A stretch of DNA of 64,000 nucleotides from Blastomyces gilchristii SLH14081 (GCF_000003855.2 NW_003101682.1:2429614-2493613), one strand, 5' to 3'; counted from the stretch's first letter, positions 1 to 12,250 are shown. Notes: generated from the sequence alone by a model not told the origin. Program-made: numbers and translations.

Positions 1-859
1 TGTATATGCTGTGAACTGTTCATCTCAGTAGAAACTCATTATCTTATAAACTAGAGTTTATAAATGACAGTATTAATATCTTTATTATAATCAGATTCTT
101 AGTAAAGACTGTATTATTCTGACTTATCAGAATTCACAGTATGAAAGTCATGTCTCAGCTTTCACAGATATCTGATCTGCTCAGATAATTCTTAAGTAAA
201 CTTATTCATCTTATCAGAAAATTCTTATCACTGAATCTTGAATCAGAGCTTATAATCTTGCTTCTCTGAGTTAATAATCTCTTTGATCTAATATTCTCTT
301 TCACTCTCTAGTACTTTATAAATAGAGTGATAAGTCACAGAATTCTCTTCTAAGAATTTCTTATATTTACAGAGTAAAGAGACATGAAAAATATTATATA
401 TTTACAACTCAGATAACAGTTTCAACCTATAGAACTGTAAACTAACTTTCTTCATAATCTTATAAGACTCTGTTCATAAGAGATTCAGCTTCTTACTAGT
501 TCTTCATATAATAATGTTTTCTAAACTTAGTTAGACTCTATCATCTTTCTTGAAACTCTTTATAATATACTTGAAGTCATAATATCTCTTCTGATACTCT
601 TGAGTCTTTCTCAAGAATTCACAGACTTTCTCTCAGATATTCTGAATTCTCTTAGTCTGTTCACAGACATTATCACACTCTATAATATACTCTCACAGAT
701 TCATTAAGATTATCTGTGAGTAAGTCTCAGTAAGTATCTCAAAGAGGGTTTTATCTGTGCTGATATGCTTTGAGTTGTTATATATGAACTCTGTGAGTGA
801 TAATTAATACACTTAGTTATTTGATTGTAATTGATAAAGCACTGCAGATACTGTTTTAA

Positions 860-1640
860 TATACTTATCAGACATTCTATCTAATCATCTATCTATTGAT
901 GAAAAGCTGTGCTTAGATCTTACAAGATCTTCAGTATAATTATCAGATCAGATCAGAACTCTCTCACAAATATTAATTCCCTGTCTGAGATAATATTTAC
1001 AGACAATTCATACAACTGAATCATATCATGAACAAAGATATAAGTAAAATCCTTTAACTTTAAGTTCTTGTGAGTGAGTATAAAGTGTGTTATCTTGATA
1101 AAGTAATCTACTATTATGAGCACACTGTCAAAGCAGGTATCATATGTATTCTTACTTTTAGAGAGACTTATAAGAGTATTCATTTCTAGCTATTCTCAAG
1201 GTTTTTACAGAATGAGTAGAGAAGTAAGTTCTTTATATAATCTGAACTACACTATCTGTGAATTCTGATAAATAGTATAAGAATTCACTCTCTTCTTTAC
1301 AAGTTCTTATATCTTCAGTCAGAAGTATTTTCTTATAAGTAACTTATGACTTTTAGTGTCTGTAAAATGATCTGCTAGAGAAGAGTTATGATATCTTTTA
1401 ATAAGTTCTATATATAGAAACTCATTCATAGAGATATAAATTCAGTTCTCTCTTTATAAGAGATTATTTAAGTCTCTTTAATTCTTTATTTCTGTAGAAT
1501 TAATTTCTGCTATGAGCAGTTGCTGAATATACTGAGTATATTCATTCTGCAGTTACAGTTCAGACAATCTGAACAGAAGATCTTTTAAAGACTTATACTC
1601 TGTTTTCTCTTATATCAGATCTTTCATAATGCTTCTCAAA
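860..1640 (-). pseudogene. integrase region of gypsy-B
   Basis: Decayed integrase of a Ty3/gypsy polyprotein. The best open piece is 953-1183 (76 residues), with FDSVLIIVDYFIKITHFI followed by VNIISDRELIFV. These match the integrase core around the first and second catalytic aspartates (family pattern SVLVIVDRFTKMAHF and NIISDRDPxF). Upstream, at about 1200-1420, a degenerate zinc-binding segment can be read (RYHNSSLADHF ... NSYTIYQNS), in which the expected cysteines are mutated. Stops interrupt the frame, so no active enzyme is possible. Sequence below about 850 would hold the integrase C-terminus and 3' end but is too degraded for me to assign. Confidence 0.8.
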
Positions 1641-1899
1641 GTCTGTAAACTCTTCAGATTATAGATACTCTCTTCAAGAATTCTTATAAAGATTCTCAGA
1701 GTGTTAACTCTCAGTGTTATAGAGAGTAGTTATATAGACTTCTTTTCTCTCTTCTCTCTCTTCTCTTATAAAGAATTGAGAGACTCTTCAGTCAATTTCT
1801 TTATAATACTCAGTCTAAGCATTCTGTGAAGCTTTTCTGTCTTCTCTAGTCTCTCTGTGTCTGTTATTCTGGTCTTCTTAATATAGTCAGATCTGTGAG

Positions 1900-3260
1900 A
1901 GAGTTCATCTGCTGAGTTCTTAGTTCTCTTAATATACTCTATCTTGAATCAGAATTCACTCAGTCTCTGAGCTCAGTGAATCTGCTGCTATGAGAGTTTC
2001 TTGATTAAAGTAAACTGTTAAAAGCTGTCATGATCAGTTTTAACAGTAATCACTGTTATAAGACTCTTAAATTAGTGATATCAGTGATGAAAGAATTTCA
2101 CTATCATGAAAAGCTTCTGATTATAGATGTTATAGTTGATCTCTGCAGATTGCATCTTTTATAAGAAAAAGATCACTGAAACTCAGTTCTCATTTAACTG
2201 TAGTTATGAGACTATTTCTGAAATTGTAAAGAAGAAGACATCTGTCTTCAATCTGATTAAGAGTAAGAGATCAAAGTGAAACAGTATCACTGTATCTGTA
2301 AATATCTATTTTAATCTTATAAAGATCTCATAAGCTTCTGAAATAAGAAAGTTCTCACAGTTCTTTCTTCTTAATAATCTTTTCATTCTTTATTTACAGA
2401 ATAACTTCTTATTTTTATTCTTCAGTATGTTTGTAAGAGTCAAGAAGATTATTATAAATACAAAAATAAATCATCTATAGAAATTCACAAAGCTTAGAAA
2501 GATCTTAATCTCATGAATACTAGTTAACTCTGACTTTGATAGAATAGTCTTAATTTATGAAGATTTCATCTGAATATTATCTGTGATAATGACATATTCT
2601 AGAAAATTAATTTAACAGATACTGAAGTTGTACTTCATGAGCTTAATATATAGTTCTGTCTTATCTAAGGTCTTTAACATAGTTTATACATACTCAGTGT
2701 GTTCTTTCTTCTTCACAGAGTACATTATTACATTATTTAGATATATTATTACAAACATATTCAGATATATATAAAGTATTTTATTAATAAAAGACTGAAA
2801 TGCTATGAGAGTATTAGTCAAATCAAAAGATATTACTAGCTATTCAAATAATCTCAGTGCAGTTCTAAAGACAGTCTTTCATTCATTCTCAGACTGTATT
2901 TACAGCTATGTATATATATTGATTACATTCAGTTGTATAAATGTAACAGCTTCTGTGAGATAATTGATCACATTATCAATGAGAGACAGAGAATAGTAAC
3001 TCTTTGTAATCTTGAAGTTCAGGTAATAGTAGTATATATACAATCTGAGATCTTCATTCTTCTTCTTCATGAATATCACAGAGACTTCTGCAGAGATCTG
3101 TGAAGATTGAATAAAGCTATTCTTCAGATTCTTCTTCATATAAGCTTGCAAGACCTCTGTCTTATGATGAGAGAGCTTATAGATTGATTCTTAGAAGAGT
3201 TTCTATTCTTCTATCAAATCTATTATCAGATTCTTCTTATAGTAAAATGAAAGCTCAGCT
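1900..3260 (-). pseudogene. reverse transcriptase and RNase H region of gypsy-B
   Basis: Decayed RT/RNase H of a Ty3/gypsy polyprotein. The N-terminal RT block is open at 2906-3151 (81 residues). It contains NSFIQSSQISAEVSVIFMKK, then the LRLYIYY block, then SLIDNVINYLTEAVTFIQLN, corresponding to the usual FIRPSxSPAxxPVxFVKKK, LRxCVDYRxLN and PLPLIDxxLDxLxGAxxFTxLD blocks. The catalytic YxDD motif reads YLNNV (about 2720), consistent with G-to-A damage of the aspartate codons. RNase H follows at about 2150-1900 with a recognisable ITVKTDH segment. The region is full of stops and is non-functional. Confidence 0.8.
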
Positions 3261-4908
3261 GTCTTTACTGAGCTGAATATCTCTATAAGATCTCAATATT
3301 TCTCTAATATCTGAAGCTTAGTTTTCATAACTGTGAAGTTCTCAGACATTTATAAAGTTATTATATAGATAAGCTTGTCTTCTCTAATTAACTCTGCAGT
3401 ATTAACTGATTCTATCTCTGTGAGTGAGTCTATCAACACTGATCAGAAGTATAAACCTGACTCACAGACAGCTATATATTAATTGTGTCTTTGAAGTTAT
3501 ATAAGTCTCAAGTACATGTCATCTGTGATGTCTGAAATAATTATAGTTTTTATAAATCTTCTTTAGATTCTGAAGAGATCTTGTAATTCAAAGATGACTC
3601 TTATAAGTCTCTTAATTCTCAGGTCTGAGTTCTCACACTCTGCTTATTATAAGAGTAGATTCTCAGTTTTCTTCACTCAGCTTATTCACTCTATGAGCTT
3701 TAGACATACTACAGTGATCTGAGATCTTGAGTTTATCAATACTTTTCATGCTGATAAAACAGCAGTACTGTGATATAATCTCTCTTTGTGAGCATGCATT
3801 TTCATTGAAGAAGTAACAGATTCAGGTGTCAGCTTTAAGACTCTTAAGAAGACTGCTGACTCTGTCTATAACTTCTTAAATTTCTATTTTGATTTGTCTG
3901 AACAGTTTGTATGAAGATGTTCTGATTTAGAACAGATAAAGTAGAGACTTCTTCTTAATCTCTCTGTTATACACTCTGTGTATAAGAGCTTGTGAAGCTC
4001 TCTCTCTCTGCTCAGAAGTCAGATATGAATCTCTCTGTGTCTTATTATCTTTTTCTGATAAATCTGTTCTCTGTTATTCTGACTCTCACAGAGCTAATCA
4101 GTGATCTGCTCTCTATAAGTCTGTGACTCTCACAGTGATCTGTAAGCAGTGAATGAGAGTCATTAGTTTCTTCAGAGTCAAGAACTTAGAGTCTTACTCA
4201 ATGAGCTTGTTCTGTATATCTTTATTCAGTCTCTTTATAAATATTATTATTCAGATCTTATTTCAGAGCCCTGTTTTCACAGATCTCAATTCATATCATA
4301 ATTTTATAAAATGCTGTGAGTAATCTTCATCAGATTTCTCATCTCTTTTTCTAATATTAATGATTACAGTTCAGATATTCTCTGTCTGACTCACAGAGTC
4401 TCTCAACTTATTCTCTAGATAGATCTTGAGAACAGATCAGTGAGATCTCTTATAATTATTCTCTAGATGATTCAGTTAGTTCTTGACTTCAGTGTAGTAG
4501 AGATCTGTTATTATATAGATAACAGCTTCTTCATCTTTCATATCACATAGTCAGACTTGTGAGTCAATTTCAAATGTAAACTTGTAAAAGCTTTTATAGA
4601 TTATAATTCAGTAAGTGACCTTAACTAGTTGCAGCTTAAGAAAGTTTCTTTCAGTTTGCAGATGTCTCTGAAGATTATGTCTAGAGACTCAGTTTAAGAG
4701 TGTTTGCAGACAGTAAGCATTTCTTGTAGAAAAATAGCTTGATTTTATAAGAGATGCTCAAGAATGTTCTTCAATGAAATTGATTCATTTGTGAGTTCAG
4801 AGAGTTTCTCTGTCACAGATGCAGAGAATAGTGTCTCATAAGTAATTGATAAGTTCTCTGAGACTTCTTTCACAGAGATTATTCATGGTTCAGATGACTG
4901 CTTCTGAG

Positions 4909-5414
4909 TAGACTGATCATCAGAATCATGAATTTCACATTTAATCTCATTTAATCTGGTCTCATACATTTCTTGGTGTGAATCCCGCTGAGACTAGTCA
5001 TTAAAAAAACATGCAAAGTGACTATATATCAGATCTGAAAATGAAACCATGACTTGAAAAAAATGAGAAAGTGGTTTCATTTGGTCCCATTTAGTCTCAT
5101 TCTTGACATAAAGTTACTATTTTTAGACATTTTAAGGTTTTTTTTAGACTATTTTTAATTTTTTAAAAAGTAACGCTTTTTGATAACACTCAAATGAGAT
5201 TTAAAGTCATTTAAAGCAATAAAAATAATTTAAATTGAGAAGTAAAAATCATGGTCTCATTTGAAAAATGTGACAAGAGTAGACAGTAAGTCTCACTGCG
5301 ACAATATGAGACTACTATCTAATGTTACAATCATGTAATGGGATCAGTCGAATTGATAATGAGACTATCAAAAAATCTGGTCCTGGTCTCAGACACGGTT
5401 ACATGATCAGTCTA
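4909..5414 (+). mobile_element. MITE-1 (506 bp, hAT-like termini)
   Basis: Non-autonomous DNA element beginning TAGACTG and ending CAGTCTA, flanked by the exact 8-bp duplication CTTCTGAG (4901-4908 and 5415-5422). It has no coding potential. The interior carries repeated GGTCTCATTT-type subterminal motifs and a central AT-rich part. It is one of six copies of the same length in the window. This copy is among the more mutated ones (many GGTC to GATC type changes) and is inserted in the 5' leader/gag part of gypsy-B. Confidence 0.9.
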
Positions 5415-5454
5415 CTTCTGAGTGTCTGCAGTAGGGTTCGCAGAGGTTGAAGCA

Positions 5455-5770
5455 TGTAAGTTTCTAGTTCTTTCAGTTATAATAAGTAGTTGCTAACTGA
5501 CAAAGCTTGAAATGTAAGAATAAGTGCTCACAGGTGATTATTCAGGTGTTTGCAGCTTGATGTGATATGTACTATTAACTACTAGAAGTATTCACAGTAG
5601 AAAGATAAAATGTAGAGAGTAAATATATAATAGTATTCAAGCTGAGTTATGAATAGTATTCGCGAACTCCAGTCTATATAGTTGTGTGTAGCCAAGGGCC
5701 GCTAACCCCATTGATTACACAAGAGATAGGAATAGAGGTAAAGAATTCGTGAGGAGCGGGATTTCTTACA
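5455..5770 (-). repeat. 5' LTR of gypsy-B
   Basis: Segment starting TGTAAG and ending CTTACA (perfect 6-bp terminal inverted repeat, TG...CA ends), 316 bp, placed exactly at the junction between gypsy-B and the LINE. Part of it (5640-5770) keeps CpG sites and GC-rich words, such as the GCCAAGGGCCGC stretch near 5692, and is less mutated than its surroundings. The second LTR is outside the window, so the call rests on the terminal repeat, the TG/CA ends and the junction position. Confidence 0.7.
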
Positions 5771-6614
5771 ATTTGTCTCACTTTTCATCTCTCTCAGATA
5801 GAATTATTATGTTTAACAAAGATTTTACTGCTGATTTTCAGAGATTCTCATTCTGAATAAGAAATTCTGCACTGAATTCAGGCATTGTAGTCAGAATAAT
5901 AAAGTTTTTAAAGAAGAATGACTCAATTGAAGCTATAACCGATTTTTGAACTTCAATATTAGTTATTAACTGAGAAAAGAACTGCTGATTAATTTCATTT
6001 CTAATTCTGAAAATGAGATTTGATTTTAGCTTGTTTCTCTGTAAGATGTTCTGATTTGAGACTTTGAGAATAAGCCTTCTATTTCTGTAGATTTGAAAGT
6101 TTTTCTTCTTTTGCATTTTTTTCTTCACTTTTCTATGAATAGAAGTATGAGCAGAATTCTTCTCAGTTTTCTCAGGATTTTAAGCAGGTTCTGAGACAGT
6201 AGATTTAGAGACAGCAGATTTAGAGATAGCAGATTCAGCTGCTTAAGCATATGTTTTCCTCTGATTTAAAGAAGAAGAAGAAGAAGTAGAAAAAGAAGAA
6301 GAGCAAGATAAAGAGTCAGTGATTGTACTAGGAATTTTCAATGTTTTTTATACTCTGTTTGAAATTCCAAGTTTGAACTTGATTATCTTCTGTAGTTGTC
6401 TAGTCTGAGTATGAAGAGTTAATAGAACTTCTTTATTCATCTCTCTCAGATACTGCTTTTTAAGAATCTTACTTACTTTTTCAAGTTTCTGTATCTTAAG
6501 AACTTATTATTTCTCTATTTCTTCTTTCTTTGTTCTCTTCAGAATTTCAATCTCAGGAATAACACTTGAGAAAGCATCTTTTTTCACATTAACTAAGTGT
6601 ATTTTTAAACTCAT
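5771..6614 (-). pseudogene. LINE ORF1 (gag-like), N-terminal part, copy 1
   Basis: N-terminal half of the LINE ORF1, starting at an ATG at 6614 (MSLKIHL) and running left into the gypsy-B junction. It has a charged, probably coiled-coil N-terminus rich in K and E, then a Ser/Ala-rich linker, then a basic segment. Open at 5838-6128 (96 residues). Stops, such as TAA in the Ala/Lys-rich linker near 6245, break the frame. The same region in LINE copy 2 is 42988-43608. The CCHC zinc knuckles seen in copy 2 are missing here because the element is interrupted before them. Confidence 0.75.
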
Positions 6615-8314
6615 TGTTCTCACTCAATGAAAAGTTGATCAGACTGTTTTAATTGAGATATTTATTGAACTCTTTTGAATTGAAAAGTTGATCAGACTAT
6701 TTCAATTAAGAGATTTCAAAGTCTGTTTTTCATTGAAAAGTTGATCAGACTATTTCAAAAGAAGAATAAAAGACTTTTATGTATAAAATACCTGATTTTT
6801 TTCACAATAGTTCAGTAACTAGATTAGATTTTTGAAGAGAATCTAATAAACTAAAATTGATTTTTGAGATAAATTAATAAAATCTTTACAATCTCTTTCT
6901 TAAAATATAGTGAGAAAAAGTATAATATCAATTGATAATGAATCAGATAATATGACAGTTTTTGAGAGAAAAACTGATAAAAAATAACTTAATTTTTTAC
7001 AGAGAAATTGATTAAAACTATTCAATTTTATTCTAAATCATTCAATTCTTCTCACACAACAAGTGTGGAACTCAAATCAGTTAATAAAGAGTGTAAAAGA
7101 GAATAAAGTATTAATAAAAGCTCTTCAGTCACTGAAAAAGTAATTCTTACTTAAAAGAATATGAAATTATGATAAAAAATAACTCTGTTTTTAATTCTTT
7201 ACAAGAATATTGTATAAAACTCAGAGAAAAACATCTTACTTTTTCAAGAGAAGTAAAAAATTATTTCTAAGACCTTTTTTTTCATTAACTGCTGTAGAAG
7301 AATGAGATAGAAACTGCTAAGATATATACTACTGTATATTCTCTATCAAGACTTTCTCTTTTCAGAGTCTTGATATTATAGAGAATATAAGTCTGTTTTT
7401 ATATAATAATATAAATATTGTCAGCAGAATGTAGAGAAACTGGTTATTTATATCTCAAAATAGAAGACTTTGTCAATGATTATATTAATATAGAGTTAAT
7501 TCTCAAATTCAATAGAAATCTAGTATTGCTGTTCTCAATCTCTTATAGAATCTATTGAATGTTGAGATATTAAAACTAGATTTAATATATCTCACTGTGC
7601 AGAGATCAAAGACTCAGTCAGATCTTAAAGTATACTGATTTTATAGTTATTAATATACTGTTGACTCATTCTGTTGACTTATTATCTGCTCATTATATAT
7701 TAAATACTGTTGCTGAGATATCTTTTTGTATTATTCTGTCAGAGATGAGCCAGATTGAGAGAGGTAGTACAAGGGTAAGACTTAGCATTGATGTCTAGAT
7801 ACACTGAAGACAGACAGAATATTCACAGAGATTACACTTCAAATGTATCTGTTAATTATATACTTGATATTATTACTGAGATATCTTTTTGTATTTTTCT
7901 GCTGAGAATGAGCCAGATTGAAAAGAATGATATAAGGGTGAGACTTGGCATTGATGTTTTGAAACCTCAAAGCTGAAAAGGGTTTTCATGAAGATTACTT
8001 CTCAGATATCTTCACAATTATAGATTGAGAATCTTTCAAAATCAAGAAGATTGATGCATATGACTAGCTCTCTTCACCTTACAATTTGTATGGCAATTTG
8101 CCCCGGGGTTGTAGTGTAGTAGGGGTGAATGGGGGATATTCCCACACAGGAGTTTCGAACAATGTCTGGTTCACATTTGGCTGGATAACTCCACCACCAC
8201 ACAGGGTAGGCAGTCGGCGATGGGGTCAAAATGCTTGTATGATCGAGGGCTTTTCGATGGATCTATCAGCGGGTTCTTATTCGAAAAATTGAGTGAGGAC
8301 GTGATGAAGCGGTC
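6615..8314 (-). other. LINE 5' UTR, copy 1
   Basis: About 1.7 kb of non-coding LINE leader. It contains two related ~150-bp units, each with the CTGAGATATCTTTTTGTATT core (7730 and 7877). It ends in a GC-rich block (8085-8314) that keeps CpG sites, in contrast to the AT-rich remainder. Short open frames over this block have no supported coding role. By position it should hold the internal promoter of the LINE (inference). Confidence 0.6.
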
Positions 8315-8329
8315 GGAAGTGCTTGATAT

Positions 8330-8475
8330 TCTCATTTCTATTCTTTCATCTCAAAGCTTCACTATATACACAGAATTTCTATTCTTCTGTTTCAAAGCTT
8401 CACTGTGTACATGTATAAATATTCACTTTGATCACTTTTATATTATAAGACTTATATATTATACTAATCTATTAA
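8330..8475 (+). repeat. gypsy-A-related LTR remnant
   Basis: Fragment resembling the 3' two thirds of the gypsy-A LTR (AAAGCTTCACTGTGTACATG, then TATAAATATTCACT and a pyrimidine-rich part ending near TATACTAATCTATT). A shorter duplicate of the AAGCTTCACT motif lies just upstream at 8352. No partner LTR, terminal GTAGGCCTCTTACA or target duplication is visible, so this is probably a solo or truncated LTR. Confidence 0.55.
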
Positions 8476-8889
8476 AATTAACTGAGTATTACAATTCTAT
8501 CAGTATTATAAGAATATAATCAAGTCACTCTATCTTTGAAATATTAATTAGAAATATAAGATTGCAGATAATTTAATATATTTTAAATATTATTTTAATC
8601 TTGTAATAGATTTCTTTCTTTTACTAATTTTTTACTTTTTACTAATTAATTTATAGCTATGGATAAAAATCACTTAATATAATATTAAATCTATAAATAT
8701 TTATAACTTTAATAAGAAAGAATTTCTATTAGAACTCATTTATATTGTTAAATATATTATATTAATTACTTCATTTAAATCAGATTGTATAATAGATATC
8801 AGTCAGAATAACAGTTATGAATTTATAATATTACTTATGTTAATTTATATAGATAAAACTTCACTTTTATCTACTCTTATACTGTACTA
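8476..8889. other. AT-rich spacer, nothing recognised
   Basis: About 410 bp of very AT-rich sequence between the LTR remnant and the Tc1/mariner element. I see no open frame, repeat or motif that matches anything else in the window. Confidence 0.5.
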
Positions 8890-10246
8890 ACGCAAAAGTA
8901 TCGGCCTCTCTCACTAATAATCTACTCTCATTTATGTACCACTTCAATGTTATGAATGTCAATTATCGCGATTTAGTATGCCATCACACGTTATTTTATA
9001 TGAAATTTCTGAAAAGAGATCTGAAAGAGAGTTGACTTCTCATGAATGTGATAAAATTATTGAATATGATCATTCTGAATGAGGTTATCAGCGGATTTCT
9101 GCACAACTTGACATTTCAAAAACTACAATCTGCAGAATCATTGCGAATCACTCTTTTCAAATCAATGATACATTTTAACCACGCTCAGAAAGGCCTTTAA
9201 AGCTATGTGTCTGTAATTGCAGAGTCTTATTCAACTATGTCTGAACTGAACTAAAAGTTATCTATAAAATTCTATTTCAAAATATCATGTTAAACATCTC
9301 CCATGACACTATTTACCGCGAGCTCAAGAAAGCTGGCATTATCAATCACTCTGCTAAGAGAAGACTATTCCTACTGCTCAGACATGCAGAAGAATGATTT
9401 GTCTGAGCTATGATTAGAAGAAATTGAATGTCTGAGCAGTGAAATAAGATTATTTAATCTGATGAAAGTACTATGAAATAGGGTAAGAAAGAGCAGTGAA
9501 AATGAATCTTCAGAATCAGCACTCAGAAATGAAATCTTGATAAAATAACTATATATCATCCAAGCAAGAATACTACTGTAATGATATAAGATGCTTTTTA
9601 TGAATCTTGACACTCACAGCTGACTAGAGTCAAGAGAGATTCTACTGTCTGTTGTGAAGATACAACTGCTCGGTTCTATATACAACTACTTGATCAAAAT
9701 CTCTTGAAATTCTGTGAGAAAGGTCTCATATTCATGCAGGATGATGCCTCTATTCATACAGCATGAGTTGTCTGTGATTGATGTCTAGAAAGGTTGATAG
9801 AACAGCTTTCATAATCTGTCTATTCTTCAGATTTGAACCCCATTGAACATGTCTGAAAGAAGATGAAGGAATTGAGATATATTAGACATTCAGAGCTTCT
9901 AAATCTATCTCATAATTCTGAAGCAATCAAAGATGCACTATTTAAGGTCATTAAGAAGTCATGAAAGACAATATCAGAGGAATTATTTCAATCTCTAGTT
10001 AACAGTATGCCATGAAGAGTGAAAGCAGTGATTCAAGCAGGAGAATGACAGACAAAGTACTAGATTTTCAATATTTTCATTTCTAACTTTTATATATATT
10101 CATACTTAATATTCTCTATAATATTTATTAATTTTAATGTATATAGACCTCTGGTTGTTGAGATAATTAATAATTAATATTGTCTCACTACTTGAGTAGA
10201 CGTATTTTTTAATGAGGGGCGCTGATACTTCTGCGGAGCGGCTGTA
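8890..10246 (+). mobile_element. Tc1/mariner-type DNA transposon
   Basis: A ~1.35-kb element with imperfect terminal inverted repeats: CGCAAAAGTATCGGC at 8891 against CGCAGAAGTATCAGC read on the minus strand from 10234. A TA dinucleotide precedes the left end (8888-8889), as expected for the family; the exact right boundary is uncertain within about 12 bp. It encodes one transposase-like frame (8978-10063). Compared with the neighbouring gypsy elements it retains more CpG at both ends. Confidence 0.8.
8978..10063 (+). pseudogene. Tc1/mariner transposase (DD34E), stop-riddled
   Basis: One continuous 362-codon frame from ATG 8978 to TAG 10061, about the normal length for Tc1-type transposases (340-360 residues). 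An N-terminal helix-turn-helix is readable (QRISAQLDISKTTICRII, near 9081-9135). The catalytic triad is recognisable: SDEST (first D, about 9456), QDDASIH (second D, about 9740) and SDLNPIEHVWKKMK (E, about 9848), with 34 residues between the second D and the E. There are no frameshifts; the breaks are in-frame stops, mostly TGA at positions where the family has tryptophan. Such stops are expected from G-to-A change of TGG. The frame is dead as it stands. It would have cut and pasted the element at TA sites. Confidence 0.85.
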
Positions 10247-10526
10247 TATTGAAAAGAATTAAGAGATATATAAGATACTTAACTGAAGAATTTTAATAGT
10301 GAAAAGAATCAGATCTACTTTATTACTTTAGTAAATAAATAAAGTAATAATAAATATAAATTAATATAATTAAAGAAGATCTTTGAATCTGTTATAAAAG
10401 AGAAAGTAGAATATATATATAAACTTCTTACATTAGATAGTTACTTCTTTCATATTAATATAATATTCATTAACTATATAGATTATTATCAGATTCTATT
10501 TAGTATCTTTTCTTCTCATTCTATAC
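10247..10526. other. AT-rich spacer with an 11-bp palindrome
   Basis: Non-coding AT-rich stretch between the Tc1/mariner element and gypsy-A1. It contains a perfect 11-bp inverted repeat TTATTACTTTA (10320-10330) and TAAAGTAATAA (10340-10350) with a 9-base loop. Its last five bases, TATAC (10522-10526), are the left target duplication of gypsy-A1, so it is continuous with sequence after 18091. Confidence 0.6.
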
Positions 10527-10796
10527 TGTGACGGGCTGCGTCTGATTAATCATATAGACTATTTCATTACACTTCACAGATTTCACTGAAAGCTCCAATC
10601 CGCGGTCACTGATTCTCAGCTGAAAATCTCATGAAATTTCTATTCTTTCACTCTGAAGCTTCACTGTATACATGTATAAATATTCACTCTAATCACTGAT
10701 TTCTGTACTTTCTCTTTCTTTTCTTCTCTAAGGTTTTTCACTTTGTTATATAAGACCTATATATTATACCAATCTATTCAGCGTAGGCCTCTTACA
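10527..10796 (+). repeat. 5' LTR of gypsy-A1
   Basis: Starts TGTGACGGGCTGCG and ends GTAGGCCTCTTACA, 270 bp. It is 45 bp shorter than the LTRs of copy 2 (315 bp) because an internal part around the repeated CGATTCTCGGCC motif is missing in both LTRs of this copy. It contains a TATAAATATTCACT segment that could serve as core promoter (inference). Confidence 0.9.
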
Positions 10797-11082
10797 CTTG
10801 AAAAGCATTCATCATCTCCTTATTAGAAACAATTACTTATTTAGAAGATATTCAAACACATAACAATGTATAAGAAATAGAAAATAATCAATCAGTTAAG
10901 TGAATACTGAGTTCTCAGATAGAAGCTTACTTATCAGTTACTCTGATCCTGCAGCAAGATCTTATAAAGAGATATTAGTGAAAAGATCTAAGAGTTCTGA
11001 CACTCTAGATGTATAAGATATTTTATACAATTACACATCTTCAGATTTCACAGATATCACATATCTGATAAATAATATAATC

Positions 11083-12250
11083 ATGTCTAATAATAATATG
11101 AAAGAACTCTCAAACATGAGCATAGATGTAATATTACAGTGACTTCAAGTAATGTTGAAATTACAACAACAATAAATAGCTAATATACATATAAATCAAT
11201 AACATTAATATGAGAAAATTCAACAATTAACTTAACAAGAAATCCCTGTAATTTCAACACTGACAGAATTGAATATGAATATAATACAAGTGCTAAAGAA
11301 ACACTTAGATGCTTCTACATATTTTAATACTTATGATCTCACTCTCTACTCATCATGAAGACTGAAAATGCTTATGAAGCTAAGTGTAGATGAAGATGTC
11401 ATCAGTTCACTAATTAATCAAGATTGATATATCAATGAATGATTGAAAGATTATGTGAAACAGAAATTTTATTCATGAATAAAAGCATGTAAACCAGTGT
11501 TACAAACATCTGATAATATTATCAAATATCTTGATATTCTGTTTCAAGACACTGCCATGTAACAGAAAGCATTAGATTGATTACAGAGTACTTAACAGAG
11601 AAACACTTCTCATACAACATTTATCTCGGACTTCAACATCAAGATTCTAGAAGCAGGTGATCAATCTTGAGAGAATCAAATGAAGATTAGTATACTCAAG
11701 AAATCATTAACTTCTGAACTCTTACAGATTCTTATAAGTGTAGACAAAGACCAGACTTGTGAAGGTTTCTGTGTACAACTCTGAACATTGAATGACTGTC
11801 TTATCAAGCTTAAGAGTATACAGAACAGTAGCAGAAGATATTACATCTCAGTCACTTATACATCTGTACTGAGAAATAACAACAATAATGCAGATGTCAT
11901 AAACTGAGTAGACTTAAATATCTATATATAAGTAAGAGTCTCTGCTATCTGAATAGACTTCTGAGTTTCTGAGATAACTTCTGAAGAAGTCATCAATGAA
12001 TGTCAATGAGAGATGTGCATTAATTATAATCAATCAGAACATATCACTTTCAACTGCTGATCAGCCTATATATTATCTGACTTAAGAGAAAGATCAGTGT
12101 CTTCTCACTTAAAGAACAGATCAGTATCTGTTCACATCAATCACATTACATTAGAGAAAGATTCAGAAGATAACTATAAGAATGTCTCAATAAAACAGAG
12201 AAAAGATTAGCTTCTATTCAAATTTGCAAGCAGAAGCTTGAAGAGATCAG
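11083..12250 (+). pseudogene. gag region of gypsy-A1
   Basis: Begins at an ATG whose product starts MSN, as in the other two copies (20917 and 29004). It continues through a capsid-like segment to a CCHC zinc-knuckle region near 12010-12060, where C-x2-C-x4-H-x4-C can be read with one damaged position. The product would coat the RNA in the particle. The frame is broken by TGA, TAA and TAG stops, many at tryptophan or glutamine positions. Confidence 0.7.

Larger units (their letters stand above)
1..5770 (-). mobile_element. Ty3/gypsy retrotransposon gypsy-B, left end outside window
   Basis: This is an LTR retrotransposon read on the minus strand: 5' LTR at 5455-5770, then a gag region (roughly 4700-3500, not resolved), reverse transcriptase, RNase H and integrase down to about 850. 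The order RT - RNase H - integrase is that of Ty3/gypsy. The 3' LTR is not in the window. The copy is heavily damaged by C-to-T and G-to-A changes, so only short open stretches survive, and it carries MITE-1 at 4909-5414. It interrupts a LINE: LINE sequence resumes at 5771, and the other LINE copy (42775 onward) continues through the same point without a break. The presumed 5-bp target duplication is ATTTG at 5771-5775; its partner should lie left of the window. Confidence 0.85.
5771..8314 (-). mobile_element. Tad-like LINE copy 1, 5' half
   Basis: Minus-strand LINE whose 5' end is at about 8314. It matches LINE copy 2 (42775-45235) throughout: ORF1 N-terminal half, then 5' UTR with its two ~150-bp tandem units, then the GC-rich 5'-terminal ~220 bp. 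The match stops at 5771 because gypsy-B is inserted there, so the rest of ORF1 and ORF2 should lie left of this window. The two copies diverge right after the common CGGTC at the 5' end, consistent with different insertion sites. Confidence 0.85.

Noticed and set aside
4909..5414. MITE family as Tc1/mariner-type elements using TA target sites
   Set aside because: The TA at each end belongs to the element; the true duplications are 8 bp and differ between copies.
8086..8519. Two plus-strand frames at the LINE 5' end and LTR remnant
   Set aside because: Shadow frames over the unmutated LINE leader and AT-rich flank; no motif and not conserved in copy 2.
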